DNA from: Paenibacillus sp. FSL H7-0326
Lineage (GTDB): Bacteria > Bacillota > Bacilli > Paenibacillales > Paenibacillaceae
DNA length: 64,000 nucleotides
Direction of reading: 5' to 3'
Assembly (NCBI RefSeq): GCF_001955535.1
Contig: NZ_MPVN01000002.1
Location: forward strand, 496,001-560,000
In this document: piece after piece, positions 18,059 to 26,154 of the stretch
Layout: every line of letters begins with the position of its first letter
How positions within the stretch are numbered: position 1 is the first letter of the stretch
Notes under the pieces: generated by a model
What the model was told of the DNA's origin: nothing
Database searches by the model: none
Seen by the model: only the letters and a program-made list of their open reading frames with translations
Made by a program: the position numbers and the translations under genes

Positions 18059-19037
18059 AAGTGCCTCCTGTGGTCATTCCTTGCTGATGCATGCCTTGAG
18101 GATGCAGACTCTTGTGCCTCATATCGGAGATTTTGTACTGAAACCTTTTTCCTGTGCGATCCAGAATAACGATTAATTGAAAATAATCTTCACTCATCAG
18201 CTGATGCAGCGCGGGTCTGCGTTTAAGCTCGGCTATATCTCTGCCATGGGCTGAAGCGATGACGGATATCCCTGCACCCAGCGCTTCCTTAATCGCCTCT
18301 GCGTCTTCCTCCCGTCCGATCTCATCTACAATAAGTACTTCCGGTGACATGGAGCGAATCAGCATCATCATTCCTTCGGCCTTCGGACAAGCATCCATGA
18401 CATCGGTTCTTGGACCCACATCAAATGTCGGGACCCCTTTATAGCTGCCTGCTATCTCCGAGCGCTCATCCACAATGCCGACCTTAAAGCTCTTTCGTTC
18501 ATTGCTGCCCATACTGATCTGCCTTGACATATCCCGGAGAAGCGTTGTCTTCCCCTGCTGCGGAGGAGATAGGATGAGGGTATGCTTGATTCGTGAGGTC
18601 TGTGGGTCCAGAAGGTGTGGCATCAGCCTGTCCGCTGCTCCTCTGACTTCTTTTGCAATTCGAATGTTGTACCCGCTAATATCCCTCAGGTGCTCAACCT
18701 TTCCGCCCTTTAGAACGGTTCTGCCAGCTAGTCCAATCCGGTGTCCGCCTGGAACTGTAATGAAGCCTTTTCTCAATTCTTCTTCCAATGTATAAAGGGA
18801 ATGATTGCTGATTAGATCCAGGAAACGATAGGTGTCATCTCTTGAAGGCTTGTACGCTTCACTTGGCTTCTTAGACGGGCTACCTTGTTTTGTAACGAAA
18901 TAATGTTCGCCATGGGTATTGATCTCCATCGGTCTGCCTTCCCGAATTCTTATTTCTTCAAGCGTTTCTAGCAGCTGCAGGGGAATATATTCCAATATTG
19001 TTTTTAATGGAGTCGGGAACAGGTCCAGCCATTTCAT
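18051..19037 (-). CDS. spoIIIAA: stage III sporulation protein AA, ATPase
   Basis: SpoIIIAA is the only ATPase of the operon and resembles secretion-system motors. The 328-residue product has Walker A in LSPPQQGKTTLLRDMSR (around residue 155), LIVDEIGREEDAEAI as Walker B, and a conserved preceding ISGYNIRIAKE segment. The C-terminal tail (about 25 residues, rich in His, Gln and Met) is not conserved. It is the first gene of the eight-gene operon and has a sigma-E-like promoter about 70 bases upstream. Confidence 0.96.
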   Translation of the reverse strand: MKWLDLFPTPLKTILEYIPLQLLETLEEIRIREGRPMEINTHGEHYFVTKQGSPSKKPSEAYKPSRDDTYRFLDLISNHSLYTLEEELRKGFITVPGGHRIGLAGRTVLKGGKVEHLRDISGYNIRIAKEVRGAADRLMPHLLDPQTSRIKHTLILSPPQQGKTTLLRDMSRQISMGSNERKSFKVGIVDERSEIAGSYKGVPTFDVGPRTDVMDACPKAEGMMMLIRSMSPEVLIVDEIGREEDAEAIKEALGAGISVIASAHGRDIAELKRRPALHQLMSEDYFQLIVILDRTGKRFQYKISDMRHKSLHPQGMHQQGMTTGGTYA

Positions 19038-19109
19038 ATAAGCACCCCCTTAACTCGTGCACTTTTTCTGAGAGCTACTTCCGGGTCGTTTTTGTTGGTC
19101 TTAACCCAT

Positions 19110-19136
19110 ATGTATGCCTGTACCTGTTTTTTATGA
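19110..19136 (-). promoter_or_regulatory. sigma-E-like promoter of the spoIIIA operon
   Basis: On the minus strand CATACAT (19110-19116) matches the sigma-E -10 consensus, and TCATAAA (19130-19136), 13 bases upstream, resembles the -35. The spoIIIA operon of B. subtilis is sigma-E dependent, which supports the call. No equally good sigma-A promoter is visible before spoIIIAA. Confidence 0.55.
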
Positions 19137-19315
19137 CGGGAATCTATCAATTTTTTCATTAATTAAGAGGAAATATAGCAATCGTCTATATCACCTCTAT
19201 TAAGAGAATTTCTACTCACTATAGGCACCTGCCCTGTTCATTGTGCATATGGTAAGCTAACAGACTCCCATTTCATTGATTGAGGTGGAAGAAGCAAGTT
19301 AGGGAGGTGATTTTT

Positions 19316-20053
19316 TTGCGTATAGATGTCGTTGCGAGTGTCAGTGAGGTAAGATCTGAAGATCTGGTACACCGAAGTGCTGTCGTTATTGATGTATTTC
19401 GAACATCCAGCACCATTGTTACGGCGCTTGCCCACGGGGCAGCCTGTGTCATTCCGGTTGAAACCGTACCGCAGGCCAAACAGCTTCAATATGAGGATAT
19501 GATTCTTGGAGGAGAACGATTCTGCAAAAAAATAACGGGCTTTGATGCGGGTAACTCACCTTTGGAATATACGAAAGAACTGATTCACGGAAAAAATGTG
19601 ATCTTAACGACCACAAGTGGAACAAGAGCGCTCATAAAGGCTTCTAAGGCCTTAACCGTCTTCTCTGCATCCTTTCTCAATGCGAGGGCATGCGCGGAGA
19701 TCCTGGTTCATCTTGATCGAGATGTTGTTCTCTTATGTGCGGGAAGTCAGGATCGATTTGCCCTTGAGGATGGATTATGTGCCGGAATGCTTATCGATGA
19801 TCTAAAACATATGACCCAGCAGCAGGTGCGTTCCAATGATCTCGGTATAACCGTTCATCAGGCGTACCTTCACAACAAGGATCAGCTGAAGAAAATAGTG
19901 TATGAAGGAAACGAGGCCAAACGTCTTATCAAGCAAGGCCACGCCCTGGATGTGGACTACTGTTTAGAGATGAATAGCAGCTCCATTGTGCCTGTACTAG
20001 AGAGTAACCAGGTGATCCGGCCTTGGACAACAAAAAAAGATCTGCACAATTAA
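19316..20053 (+). CDS. ComB-like 2-phosphosulfolactate phosphatase family protein
   Basis: The 245-residue product resembles the ComB family: VVIDVFRTSSTIVTALAHGAACVIPVE, ILGGERFCKKITGFDAGNSPLEY, ILTTTSGTRALIKA, FSASFLNARA and LLCAGSQDRFALEDGLCAGMLI. ComB hydrolyses 2-phosphosulfolactate in archaeal coenzyme M synthesis, and the Bacillus relative YitC belongs to sulfolactate formation in spores. A TTG at 19316 with GGGAGGTGA 5 bases upstream is preferred to a TTG twelve codons earlier. It diverges from spoIIIAA. No other sulfolactate gene is nearby, so the substrate is unproven. Confidence 0.85.
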   Translation: MRIDVVASVSEVRSEDLVHRSAVVIDVFRTSSTIVTALAHGAACVIPVETVPQAKQLQYEDMILGGERFCKKITGFDAGNSPLEYTKELIHGKNVILTTTSGTRALIKASKALTVFSASFLNARACAEILVHLDRDVVLLCAGSQDRFALEDGLCAGMLIDDLKHMTQQQVRSNDLGITVHQAYLHNKDQLKKIVYEGNEAKRLIKQGHALDVDYCLEMNSSSIVPVLESNQVIRPWTTKKDLHN

Positions 20054-20063
20054 TGTGCAGATC
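20032..20063 (-). terminator. lysC terminator inside the end of the ComB-like gene
   Basis: GATCTGCACA (20039-20048) and TGTGCAGATC (20054-20063) form a perfect 10-base stem with loop ATTAA, which contains the TAA stop of the plus-strand gene. On the minus strand the stem is followed by seven T, so it ends lysC transcription about 78 bases after the lysC stop. The T-run is encoded as Lys codons of the convergent gene. Confidence 0.75.
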
Positions 20064-20140
20064 TCCAAGCCGTCGATAAGTTCTCGGCAGCTATGAGTAT
20101 AACTTGTAACTAGTAAAATACTTGTGATAAACACACTTCG

Positions 20141-21394
20141 TTATCTGCGGTCCTGCGGACCACCGACAAAAGCTTTGACATCTGTGTCCAGGTTATAAGC
20201 TGTATGCAGCGCTTGAATAACTTCATTCAGCTTGTTGCCTTCGATGACACAAGAGACTTTAATCTCAGAGGTGCTCACCATCTTAATGTTGACCCCTTGT
20301 TTAGAAATAACATCAAACATTTGAGCGGCTACGCCAGGATGGCTGACCATTCCTGCACCCACGATAGATACTTTAACCAGGTTCTCTTCAAAAGTAACTT
20401 CACGATAAGGAAGCACCTGCTTCATGCTATTGATAACCTCAATTGCACGCTCGCGATCATCCAAGGCTACAGTGAAGGAGAAGTCCGCTTTACCGTCACT
20501 AATACCGCTCTGTACGATGATATCTACGTCTAGCTGTGCTTGAGCCAGTGCACCGAACATACCGGCCAGCACTCCTGGAATATCCTCTACTCCCAGAATA
20601 CTAATTCGTGCTACGTTTTTATCATAAGCGATGCCGCTTACCACTACTCCCTGTTCCAATGCCGCTTCCTCCTTCACAACCGTTCCTTCATTATAGTTAA
20701 AGCTTGAACGTACAACCAAAGGCACCTTCGAATGCTTCGCATATTCTACTGCACGCGGATGCAGAACCGCGGTACCCAGGTGAGCCAATTCAAGCATTTC
20801 ATCATACGAAATTTCTTTGAGCTTACGAGCTACTTTGACGATTCGGGGATCTGTCGAATATACACCGTCTACATCGGTGTAGATCTCGCAAGCATCCGCC
20901 TTGATTGCAGCAGCCAAAGCTACAGCTGTTGTATCCGAGCCGCCCCGGCCAAGTGTCGTAATTTCTCCATCCGCCGTAATACCCTGGAAACCTGCAACAA
21001 TGACGATCTTGCCTTCATCAAGTGAACGCAGCACCTTCTCCGGGTTAATATCCGTAATTCTTGCTTTGCCATGTACCGGCTCTGTCACAAATCCTGCCTG
21101 CCAGCCTGTATATGAAACTGCTTCTCGGCCGAGCTGCTGAATAGCCATGGACAGCATCGCGATCGATATTTGCTCACCTGTCGTCATCAGCATATCGAGC
21201 TCCCGCGCCGGAAGCTTACTATTTAACAATTTCGCTTGGTCAATCAAATCGTCAGTTGTATCTCCCATTGCGGAAACGACAACTACACATTTATGCCCTT
21301 CATCCTGTTTCTCGGCAACACGTTTGGCTACCCGTTGCATCCGTTCTGTATCTCCAACAGAACTGCCTCCGAATTTCATTACGAACAAAGACAA
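20141..21394 (-). CDS. lysC: aspartate kinase with two ACT domains
   Basis: The enzyme phosphorylates aspartate, the first step toward lysine, threonine, methionine and diaminopimelate. The 417-residue product has the kinase motif MKFGGSSVGDTERM at the N-terminus, TLGRGGSDTTAVALAAA, and two C-terminal ACT domains (GVEDIPGVLAGMFGALA; VSIVGAGMVSHPGVAAQM). The TTG at 21394 with GGGAG about 9 bases upstream gives MSLFVMKFGG; the upstream frame lacks similarity. No lysine riboswitch fits in the short leader. It may supply diaminopimelate and dipicolinate precursors near the sporulation genes. Confidence 0.94.
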   Translation of the reverse strand: MSLFVMKFGGSSVGDTERMQRVAKRVAEKQDEGHKCVVVVSAMGDTTDDLIDQAKLLNSKLPARELDMLMTTGEQISIAMLSMAIQQLGREAVSYTGWQAGFVTEPVHGKARITDINPEKVLRSLDEGKIVIVAGFQGITADGEITTLGRGGSDTTAVALAAAIKADACEIYTDVDGVYSTDPRIVKVARKLKEISYDEMLELAHLGTAVLHPRAVEYAKHSKVPLVVRSSFNYNEGTVVKEEAALEQGVVVSGIAYDKNVARISILGVEDIPGVLAGMFGALAQAQLDVDIIVQSGISDGKADFSFTVALDDRERAIEVINSMKQVLPYREVTFEENLVKVSIVGAGMVSHPGVAAQMFDVISKQGVNIKMVSTSEIKVSCVIEGNKLNEVIQALHTAYNLDTDVKAFVGGPQDRR

Positions 21395-21469
21395 ACCGAA
21401 CTCACTCCCTACAGTATGTAACGTAAGATTGTAAACCATGGTAAGCATAAGCTCACCTTGCTTCTAAAC

Positions 21470-21498
21470 AGTATAATACGAATAGCGCTTTGTTGTAA
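21470..21498 (-). promoter_or_regulatory. sigma-A promoter of lysC
   Basis: On the minus strand TTACAA (21493-21498) and TATACT (21470-21475) are 17 bases apart. The predicted start near 21463 leaves a leader of about 70 bases, too short for an L-box lysine riboswitch. Confidence 0.65.
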
Positions 21499-21584
21499 CC
21501 CTTTTTTACTGTAAATCAGTAAAGATGTTAATGTGAAAATATGGAACTCGCGATAAATGGATTCTCTTTCTCTTAATAAAACAA

Positions 21585-21618
21585 TATCCTCTGCTGAATA
21601 ATGCTTAAGCAGAGGATA
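21585..21618 (-). terminator. terminator after efp
   Basis: TATCCTCTGCT and AGCAGAGGATA form a perfect 11-base stem with a 12-base loop, followed on the minus strand by TTGTTTTA. It lies about 47 bases after the efp stop and closes the aroQ-pepQ-efp unit. Confidence 0.75.
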
Positions 21619-21664
21619 GTACAGCATGATATTACATATTTATTATCTTACAAATGTCTATTTA

Positions 21665-22222
21665 TTACGCGCGGGAGTTGTATTTACCTTCGCGAGTATC
21701 GATGATCAGAACATCGCCTTCGTTAATGAAAAGAGGAACCTGCACATTCAGACCCGTTTCCACTTTTGCATTTTTGGTAGCACCTGTTGCTGTATTGCCT
21801 TTGATTCCAGGCTCGGTTTCAACAACCTTCAGCTCTACAGAGTTAGGCAGGTTGATACCCAGGATCTCTCCTTGGTAGCTGATGATGTTCACGTTCATGT
21901 TCTCTTTGAGGAAGTTCAGTTCCCACTCGAGCTGATCGCTGGTCAATGTAAATTGATCGTAAGTTTCGTTATCCATGAAGGTATGCTCATCACCGCTTGC
22001 ATAGAGGTAAGATACACCGCGGTTATCGATTTGAGCGCGTCCAATCGTTTCACCCGCGCGGAAGGTTCTCTCTACCGTGTTGCCGTTACGCAGGTTTTTA
22101 AGTTTAGAGCGAACAAATGCCGCACCTTTACCTGGTTTAACGTGTTGGAAATCAAGAACCGTAAAGATATCTCCGTCAACCTCTACTGTCAAGCCTGTTT
22201 TAAAATCGTTTACTGAAATCAC
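21665..22222 (-). CDS. efp: translation elongation factor P
   Basis: EF-P relieves ribosome stalling at polyproline stretches. The 185-residue product has the three beta-barrel layout, with the tip loop KPGKGAAF at residues 29-36; Lys32 aligns with the lysine that B. subtilis modifies with 5-aminopentanol. The C-terminal [24 protein letters not shown] is typical. It follows pepQ by 23 bases, as in Bacillus. Confidence 0.97.
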   Translation of the reverse strand: MISVNDFKTGLTVEVDGDIFTVLDFQHVKPGKGAAFVRSKLKNLRNGNTVERTFRAGETIGRAQIDNRGVSYLYASGDEHTFMDNETYDQFTLTSDQLEWELNFLKENMNVNIISYQGEILGINLPNSVELKVVETEPGIKGNTATGATKNAKVETGLNVQVPLFINEGDVLIIDTREGKYNSRA

Positions 22223-22245
22223 TAAAAAACCCCTCCTAATAATAG

Positions 22246-23316
22246 TTACAGCTTCAAAAGTTCTTTGTTGGAATGCGTGAGCAGGCGAATCCCTGATTCT
22301 GTAATCACGACATCATCCTCAATTCGTACACCGCCGATTCCAGGCAGGTAAATGCCCGGTTCCACGGTAACGACCATACCAGGCTCAAGAATATCATCGC
22401 TCAGCTTGGACAGTCTGGGAGATTCATGAACCTCCATGCCCAGACCATGTCCGGTACTGTGGCCAAACTGGTCTCCATAGCCGTATTTCGTAATCACATC
22501 TCTTGCGAGAGCGTCTGCTTCTCTTCCTGTCATACCCGGCTTTATATGTTCCAAAGTATGTAATTGGGCTTCCAATACAATATCATAAATCTCCAGCAGC
22601 TTGTCTGCAGGATTGCCGATTGCAATGGTCCGCGTCAAATCTGAACAATATCCGTCAAACAGCGCTCCAAAATCAAACGTAACAAAGTCTGACGTTTCAA
22701 TCACTTTGTTACTGGCAACCCCATGCGGCATTGCTGAACGTTCGCCAGAAGCTACGATCGTATCGAACGAAGATGATGCTGCACCATTTTTGCGCATGAA
22801 GAATTCCATTTCCAGATCTACTTCACGCTCTGTCATTCCCGGCTTAATCACATTCAGGATATGCGAAAAAGTTGAGTCAGCCAAGTCTGCAGCACGCTGC
22901 ATGATGGCAATCTCGTTCTCATCCTTGTAAATCCGCAGCTTCTCCACCAGGCCGCTGACAGGCACGAGAGACACGGGCTTCAATTGCTCTGAATAGACCC
23001 CATACGTAGAGAAAGTGACGAGATCCTGCTCAAATCCAAGAGACTTGATACCCTCTTTATCCAGGAGCTCTTTAACCGTACTCATCGGCTTGGCTGCATG
23101 TTCCACTACCGTGTAACCTGCTGCCTGCTGAGAAGCTTGTGTCATGTAACGGAAATCCGTAAGCAAATAGGCTTGTTCAAGCGTAATCAATACATATCCG
23201 GCTGAACCCGTAAATCCGGTCATATATCGTCTATTAATAGGACTGGTGACCAAGAACGCTTCCAGCTGAGACTCCTGCATCGCTTTACGCAATTTCAACA
23301 CTCGGTTGTTCCCCAT
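22246..23316 (-). CDS. pepQ: M24 family Xaa-Pro aminopeptidase/dipeptidase (YqhT)
   Basis: The 356-residue metallopeptidase has the N-terminal creatinase-like domain ([22 protein letters not shown]) and a pita-bread catalytic domain whose five metal ligands are visible: [17 protein letters not shown] (two Asp), [14 protein letters not shown] (His), VTVEPGIY (Glu) and [10 protein letters not shown] (Glu). Such enzymes cleave amino-terminal Xaa-Pro bonds. It lies between aroQ and efp, the same place as yqhT in Bacillus. Confidence 0.94.
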   Translation of the reverse strand: MGNNRVLKLRKAMQESQLEAFLVTSPINRRYMTGFTGSAGYVLITLEQAYLLTDFRYMTQASQQAAGYTVVEHAAKPMSTVKELLDKEGIKSLGFEQDLVTFSTYGVYSEQLKPVSLVPVSGLVEKLRIYKDENEIAIMQRAADLADSTFSHILNVIKPGMTEREVDLEMEFFMRKNGAASSSFDTIVASGERSAMPHGVASNKVIETSDFVTFDFGALFDGYCSDLTRTIAIGNPADKLLEIYDIVLEAQLHTLEHIKPGMTGREADALARDVITKYGYGDQFGHSTGHGLGMEVHESPRLSKLSDDILEPGMVVTVEPGIYLPGIGGVRIEDDVVITESGIRLLTHSNKELLKL

Positions 23317-23365
23317 GATTATTCCTTCTTTCTTCGCTCTCGTTCATTCAATCCATCGAAGCGTC

Positions 23366-23803
23366 TTATGTCTCCAAATAGCGATACATCGCGTTTAGAG
23401 CATGTTCATAGCTGTAAGCTCCGAAGCCAGAAATTTGACCAATCGTTACCGCTGCAATGACCGACGTATGCCGGAAAGACTCCCGCGCATGAATATTAGA
23501 CAGATGAAGTTCGATGGTAGGAATTTTAACTGTGCTCAAAGCGTCACGAATAGCATAGCTGTAGTGAGTAAAGGCACCTGCATTAAGCAATATTCCGTCA
23601 ACTTCCCCCAAGGAAGCATGAATTCGGTCGATAAGTTCGCCTTCATGATTCGATTGATAAAAAGTAATGGATACGGAAAGCTTCTCCGCCTGAGCACGAA
23701 GCATTTCTTCAATGGATTGAAGACTTTGCTTGCCATAAATACCAGGCTCACGCACACCAAGCATATTCAGGTTCGGGCCGTTCATGACCAGAATCCGTTT
23801 CAT
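23366..23803 (-). CDS. aroQ: 3-dehydroquinate dehydratase, type II
   Basis: AroQ dehydrates 3-dehydroquinate in the shikimate pathway. The 145-residue product begins MKRILVMNGPNLNMLG and carries REPGIYG with the catalytic Arg and Tyr, NSEG-like YQSNHEGELID, LNAGAFTHYSYAIRDAL and HLSNIHARESFRHTSV. The ATG at 23803 aligns with homologues; a GTG five codons earlier (23818) cannot be excluded, because AAAGG lies just before it. It precedes pepQ and efp in one probable transcript. Confidence 0.95.
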   Translation of the reverse strand: MKRILVMNGPNLNMLGVREPGIYGKQSLQSIEEMLRAQAEKLSVSITFYQSNHEGELIDRIHASLGEVDGILLNAGAFTHYSYAIRDALSTVKIPTIELHLSNIHARESFRHTSVIAAVTIGQISGFGAYSYEHALNAMYRYLET

Positions 23804-23842
23804 ATCCTCGCGCACCACCTTTCCTGCAAATAACCATCTGCT

Positions 23843-23872
23843 ATTTTACCATACCGGATATTGGATTGAGAA
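23843..23872 (-). promoter_or_regulatory. possible promoter of aroQ-pepQ-efp
   Basis: On the minus strand TTCTCA (23867-23872) and TGG-TAAAAT (-10 at 23843-23848) are 18 bases apart, about 40 bases before aroQ. The -35 is weak, but the extended -10 is good. Confidence 0.4.
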
Positions 23873-23936
23873 GCTTTTTTGCATCAAGACAGAAGTGGTG
23901 AGCGATCGGTGTAGTTACATATTAGCTAGCAATTTA

Positions 23937-24425
23937 TTATGAGCCCATCTGGGTGTCTCTTTTACGTTCATCCGTAAACTCCATTGCGATACTGTAACCG
24001 ATGAACAATCCCCACAGCAGGAACAAGCAGACTTCGCTAAAGATGGAATCCCAGGTCAGCTGGTTTAGAGGCTTCATCATCCCTGTCCAGGGACCAATCC
24101 ATACAAAGAGAATGACCCACCAGACTATCCCATAGATCAGGCCAGGTATAGGCCCCTTCAGCTTGCGGAACAGATAAGTATATATAATGGAGGCAAGCAG
24201 TGAGAAGACAATGAAAAACAGCCACCCGATAAAATGTCCCTGTATTTTATAAATATAAGCATGCTTGAAAAAAGGCTCTGCCAGAAAACCTATCGGTATG
24301 ACAGTAAAGTTAAAGTAGTAAAATATCCACTGAATACCTCCCCAGATCAACCCTGCAAAAAAACCGATTTCCAACGCAAATACAAATTTATTAGTAATCT
24401 CTCTGCGCTGTTCTAAGTGACTCAT
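23937..24425 (-). CDS. YqhR-like membrane protein
   Basis: The 162-residue protein has four membrane segments (about residues 15-36, 57-80, 90-110 and 125-145) and a short basic C-terminus. It resembles YqhR of Bacillus in size and topology, and keeps its place between yqhQ and aroQ. No enzymatic motif is visible. It is divergent from yqhQ. Confidence 0.8.
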   Translation of the reverse strand: MSHLEQRREITNKFVFALEIGFFAGLIWGGIQWIFYYFNFTVIPIGFLAEPFFKHAYIYKIQGHFIGWLFFIVFSLLASIIYTYLFRKLKGPIPGLIYGIVWWVILFVWIGPWTGMMKPLNQLTWDSIFSEVCLFLLWGLFIGYSIAMEFTDERKRDTQMGS

Positions 24426-24712
24426 GATTCATCCTCCTGCAGCTTATGTATTTATTTATCTTCTCGGAAGTAAGAGATCCGCAACTTTTTGGGCTTCAGC
24501 TCGTACATAAACACGATCACACTTTTGCATCTGATAACCAAAAGCAATGAATGGCCCTAGCTGCAGCAAATGTCACTATGCATACTCTCATGTAAAACCT
24601 TGTTATAACTTGTAGTATGTTCAAATTACTGAAGACTAGTCAGAACTAGAAATTGCTGGCGGAATTCGATACAATGTAGACAATCGAAGTTAAGAATAGG
24701 AAGGTGAGTTCT

Positions 24713-25717
24713 TTGCCTCAAGAATCAAAAAGAGTGGCTTATGGCGGTCAAGCCGTAATTGAAGGGGTCATGTTCGGCGGGAAGCATGTGAATGTCACTG
24801 CAGTACGTCGTAAAAACCAAGAAATCACTTTTCTTGAAGTGCCTAAGCAGGACAAATCCTGGGTTACCAAATTGCGTAAGGTCCCTTTTCTGCGCGGGAT
24901 TGTCAGTCTGATTGACTCCAGCGCCAAGGGAACGAAGCATTTAAATTACTCGGCAGATGCATATGCTGACGACGAGCTGACACCGGAAGAACGTGCGAAG
25001 AATCAAGAGGATGAAGATTCTGGCTGGAGTCTGTCGATGATTATCGGCGTTGCTGCCGTAGGTATCCTATCCTTTGTATTTGGTAAAGTGGTGTTGACGG
25101 CGGTTCCGGTATTCATAGAGGAATTTCTATTCGGCAGCCTGTCGATCAGCCAGTTCGGTCATACTTTCATTGAAGGAATTATTAAGATCCTGCTTGTCTT
25201 TGCTTACCTGTACTTCTTATCCATGACACCAACCATCAAGCGATTGTTTCAATATCATGGTGCAGAGCATAAGGTAATAAGTGCTTATGAAGCTGGAGCT
25301 GAGCTCACTCCGGAGAGTGTGCAGAAATTCAGCCGTCTCCATTACAGATGCGGAAGCAGCTTCCTGGTGCTCAGTGTCATTGTCGGGGTGCTTGTCTATT
25401 CTGTATTCTCGATCCCGTTTCCTTACGATAATGTATGGGAGCGTGTAGGACAGCGGCTCATGCTCTTGCCGATCGTACTCGGTGTTTCATTTGAAGTATT
25501 AAAGTTTACAAACGCAGTAAGAGACATACCGGTTCTTCGCTTCCTTGGTTATCCGGGCCTGTGGCTTCAGCTTCTTACAACCAAAGAACCAACGAACGAG
25601 CAGGTTGAGGTATCGATTGCCTCCTTTAACCGTATGCGTGAGCTTGATGCGGAATTTGAAAAATCACCCGCAACGTTCAGTGTAACTAGCGGTAATCTTG
25701 ATCCTGTGAAAGGATGA
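24713..25717 (+). CDS. yqhQ: DUF1385 membrane protein YqhQ
   Basis: The 334-residue product begins MPQESKRVAYGGQAVIEGVMFGG, the conserved DUF1385 N-terminus, and contains FQYHGAEHKVISAYEAG, RLHYRCGSSFLVL and PGLWLQLLTTKEPTNEQVEVSI. Several membrane segments lie at about 100-125, 150-172, 215-240 and 255-275. The biochemical role is not established. A TTG at 24713 with AAGG 8 bases upstream is preferred to a GTG three codons earlier. The next gene follows after 9 bases. Confidence 0.9.
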   Translation: MPQESKRVAYGGQAVIEGVMFGGKHVNVTAVRRKNQEITFLEVPKQDKSWVTKLRKVPFLRGIVSLIDSSAKGTKHLNYSADAYADDELTPEERAKNQEDEDSGWSLSMIIGVAAVGILSFVFGKVVLTAVPVFIEEFLFGSLSISQFGHTFIEGIIKILLVFAYLYFLSMTPTIKRLFQYHGAEHKVISAYEAGAELTPESVQKFSRLHYRCGSSFLVLSVIVGVLVYSVFSIPFPYDNVWERVGQRLMLLPIVLGVSFEVLKFTNAVRDIPVLRFLGYPGLWLQLLTTKEPTNEQVEVSIASFNRMRELDAEFEKSPATFSVTSGNLDPVKG

Positions 25718-25726
25718 GGATCTGAC

Positions 25727-26056
25727 ATGGTTAAGCATGCAGTAGCTTTTTGGATCATCATGATATTGGCGGTCTTCGGTTTATATGTAAATATTCGACT
25801 TGGTCGATGGGATGCCCTAATCTTCCCCCTGATCCTGGGAGGACTCATCTTCTGGTTCTATAAGCGTCCCCCTCGGGCATTGACCGGCAGACACCCTAAA
25901 GTGAAGCCTTCCAAAGCAACGATGGCGAAGCTCGAACGGAGTAAGTCAGGACATAAACCCGGACAGACAATGAATAAGCGCAAGAGCTACCCTTTTCATG
26001 TCATTGAAGGACAGAAGAAAAGCAAAAATGACGATGAGCTTCCTAAATATCATTAG
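25727..26056 (+). CDS. small membrane protein downstream of yqhQ (YqhP-like position)
   Basis: The 109-residue product has two membrane segments (about residues 7-24 and 28-47) and a long, very basic C-terminal tail (RPPRALTGRHPKVKPSK onward). In Bacillus a small membrane gene, yqhP, accompanies yqhQ, and this could be its counterpart, but sequence similarity is not clear enough for a name. GAGG lies 7 bases before the ATG. Confidence 0.75.
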   Translation: MVKHAVAFWIIMILAVFGLYVNIRLGRWDALIFPLILGGLIFWFYKRPPRALTGRHPKVKPSKATMAKLERSKSGHKPGQTMNKRKSYPFHVIEGQKKSKNDDELPKYH

Positions 26057-26063
26057 CAAAAGC

Positions 26064-26100
26064 AAAAGTCCTTTGACCTGCTAAAGGTCAAAGGACTTTT
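26064..26100. terminator. bidirectional terminator after the yqhQ unit
   Basis: AAAAGTCCTTTGACC and GGTCAAAGGACTTTT form a perfect 15-base stem with a 7-base loop, flanked by A- and T-runs. It ends yqhQ and its partner on the plus strand and can also stop the convergent glycoside-hydrolase-like gene. Confidence 0.85.
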
Positions 26101-26154
26101 TATGTTGTAGATCAGCAGTTTATGAAGCCAATAAATTTAATATTTCAGACAAAT

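Noticed and set aside
21395..21498. Lysine riboswitch before lysC
   Set aside because: The leader from the predicted promoter to the start is about 70 bases, too short for the L-box, and no conserved stems are visible.
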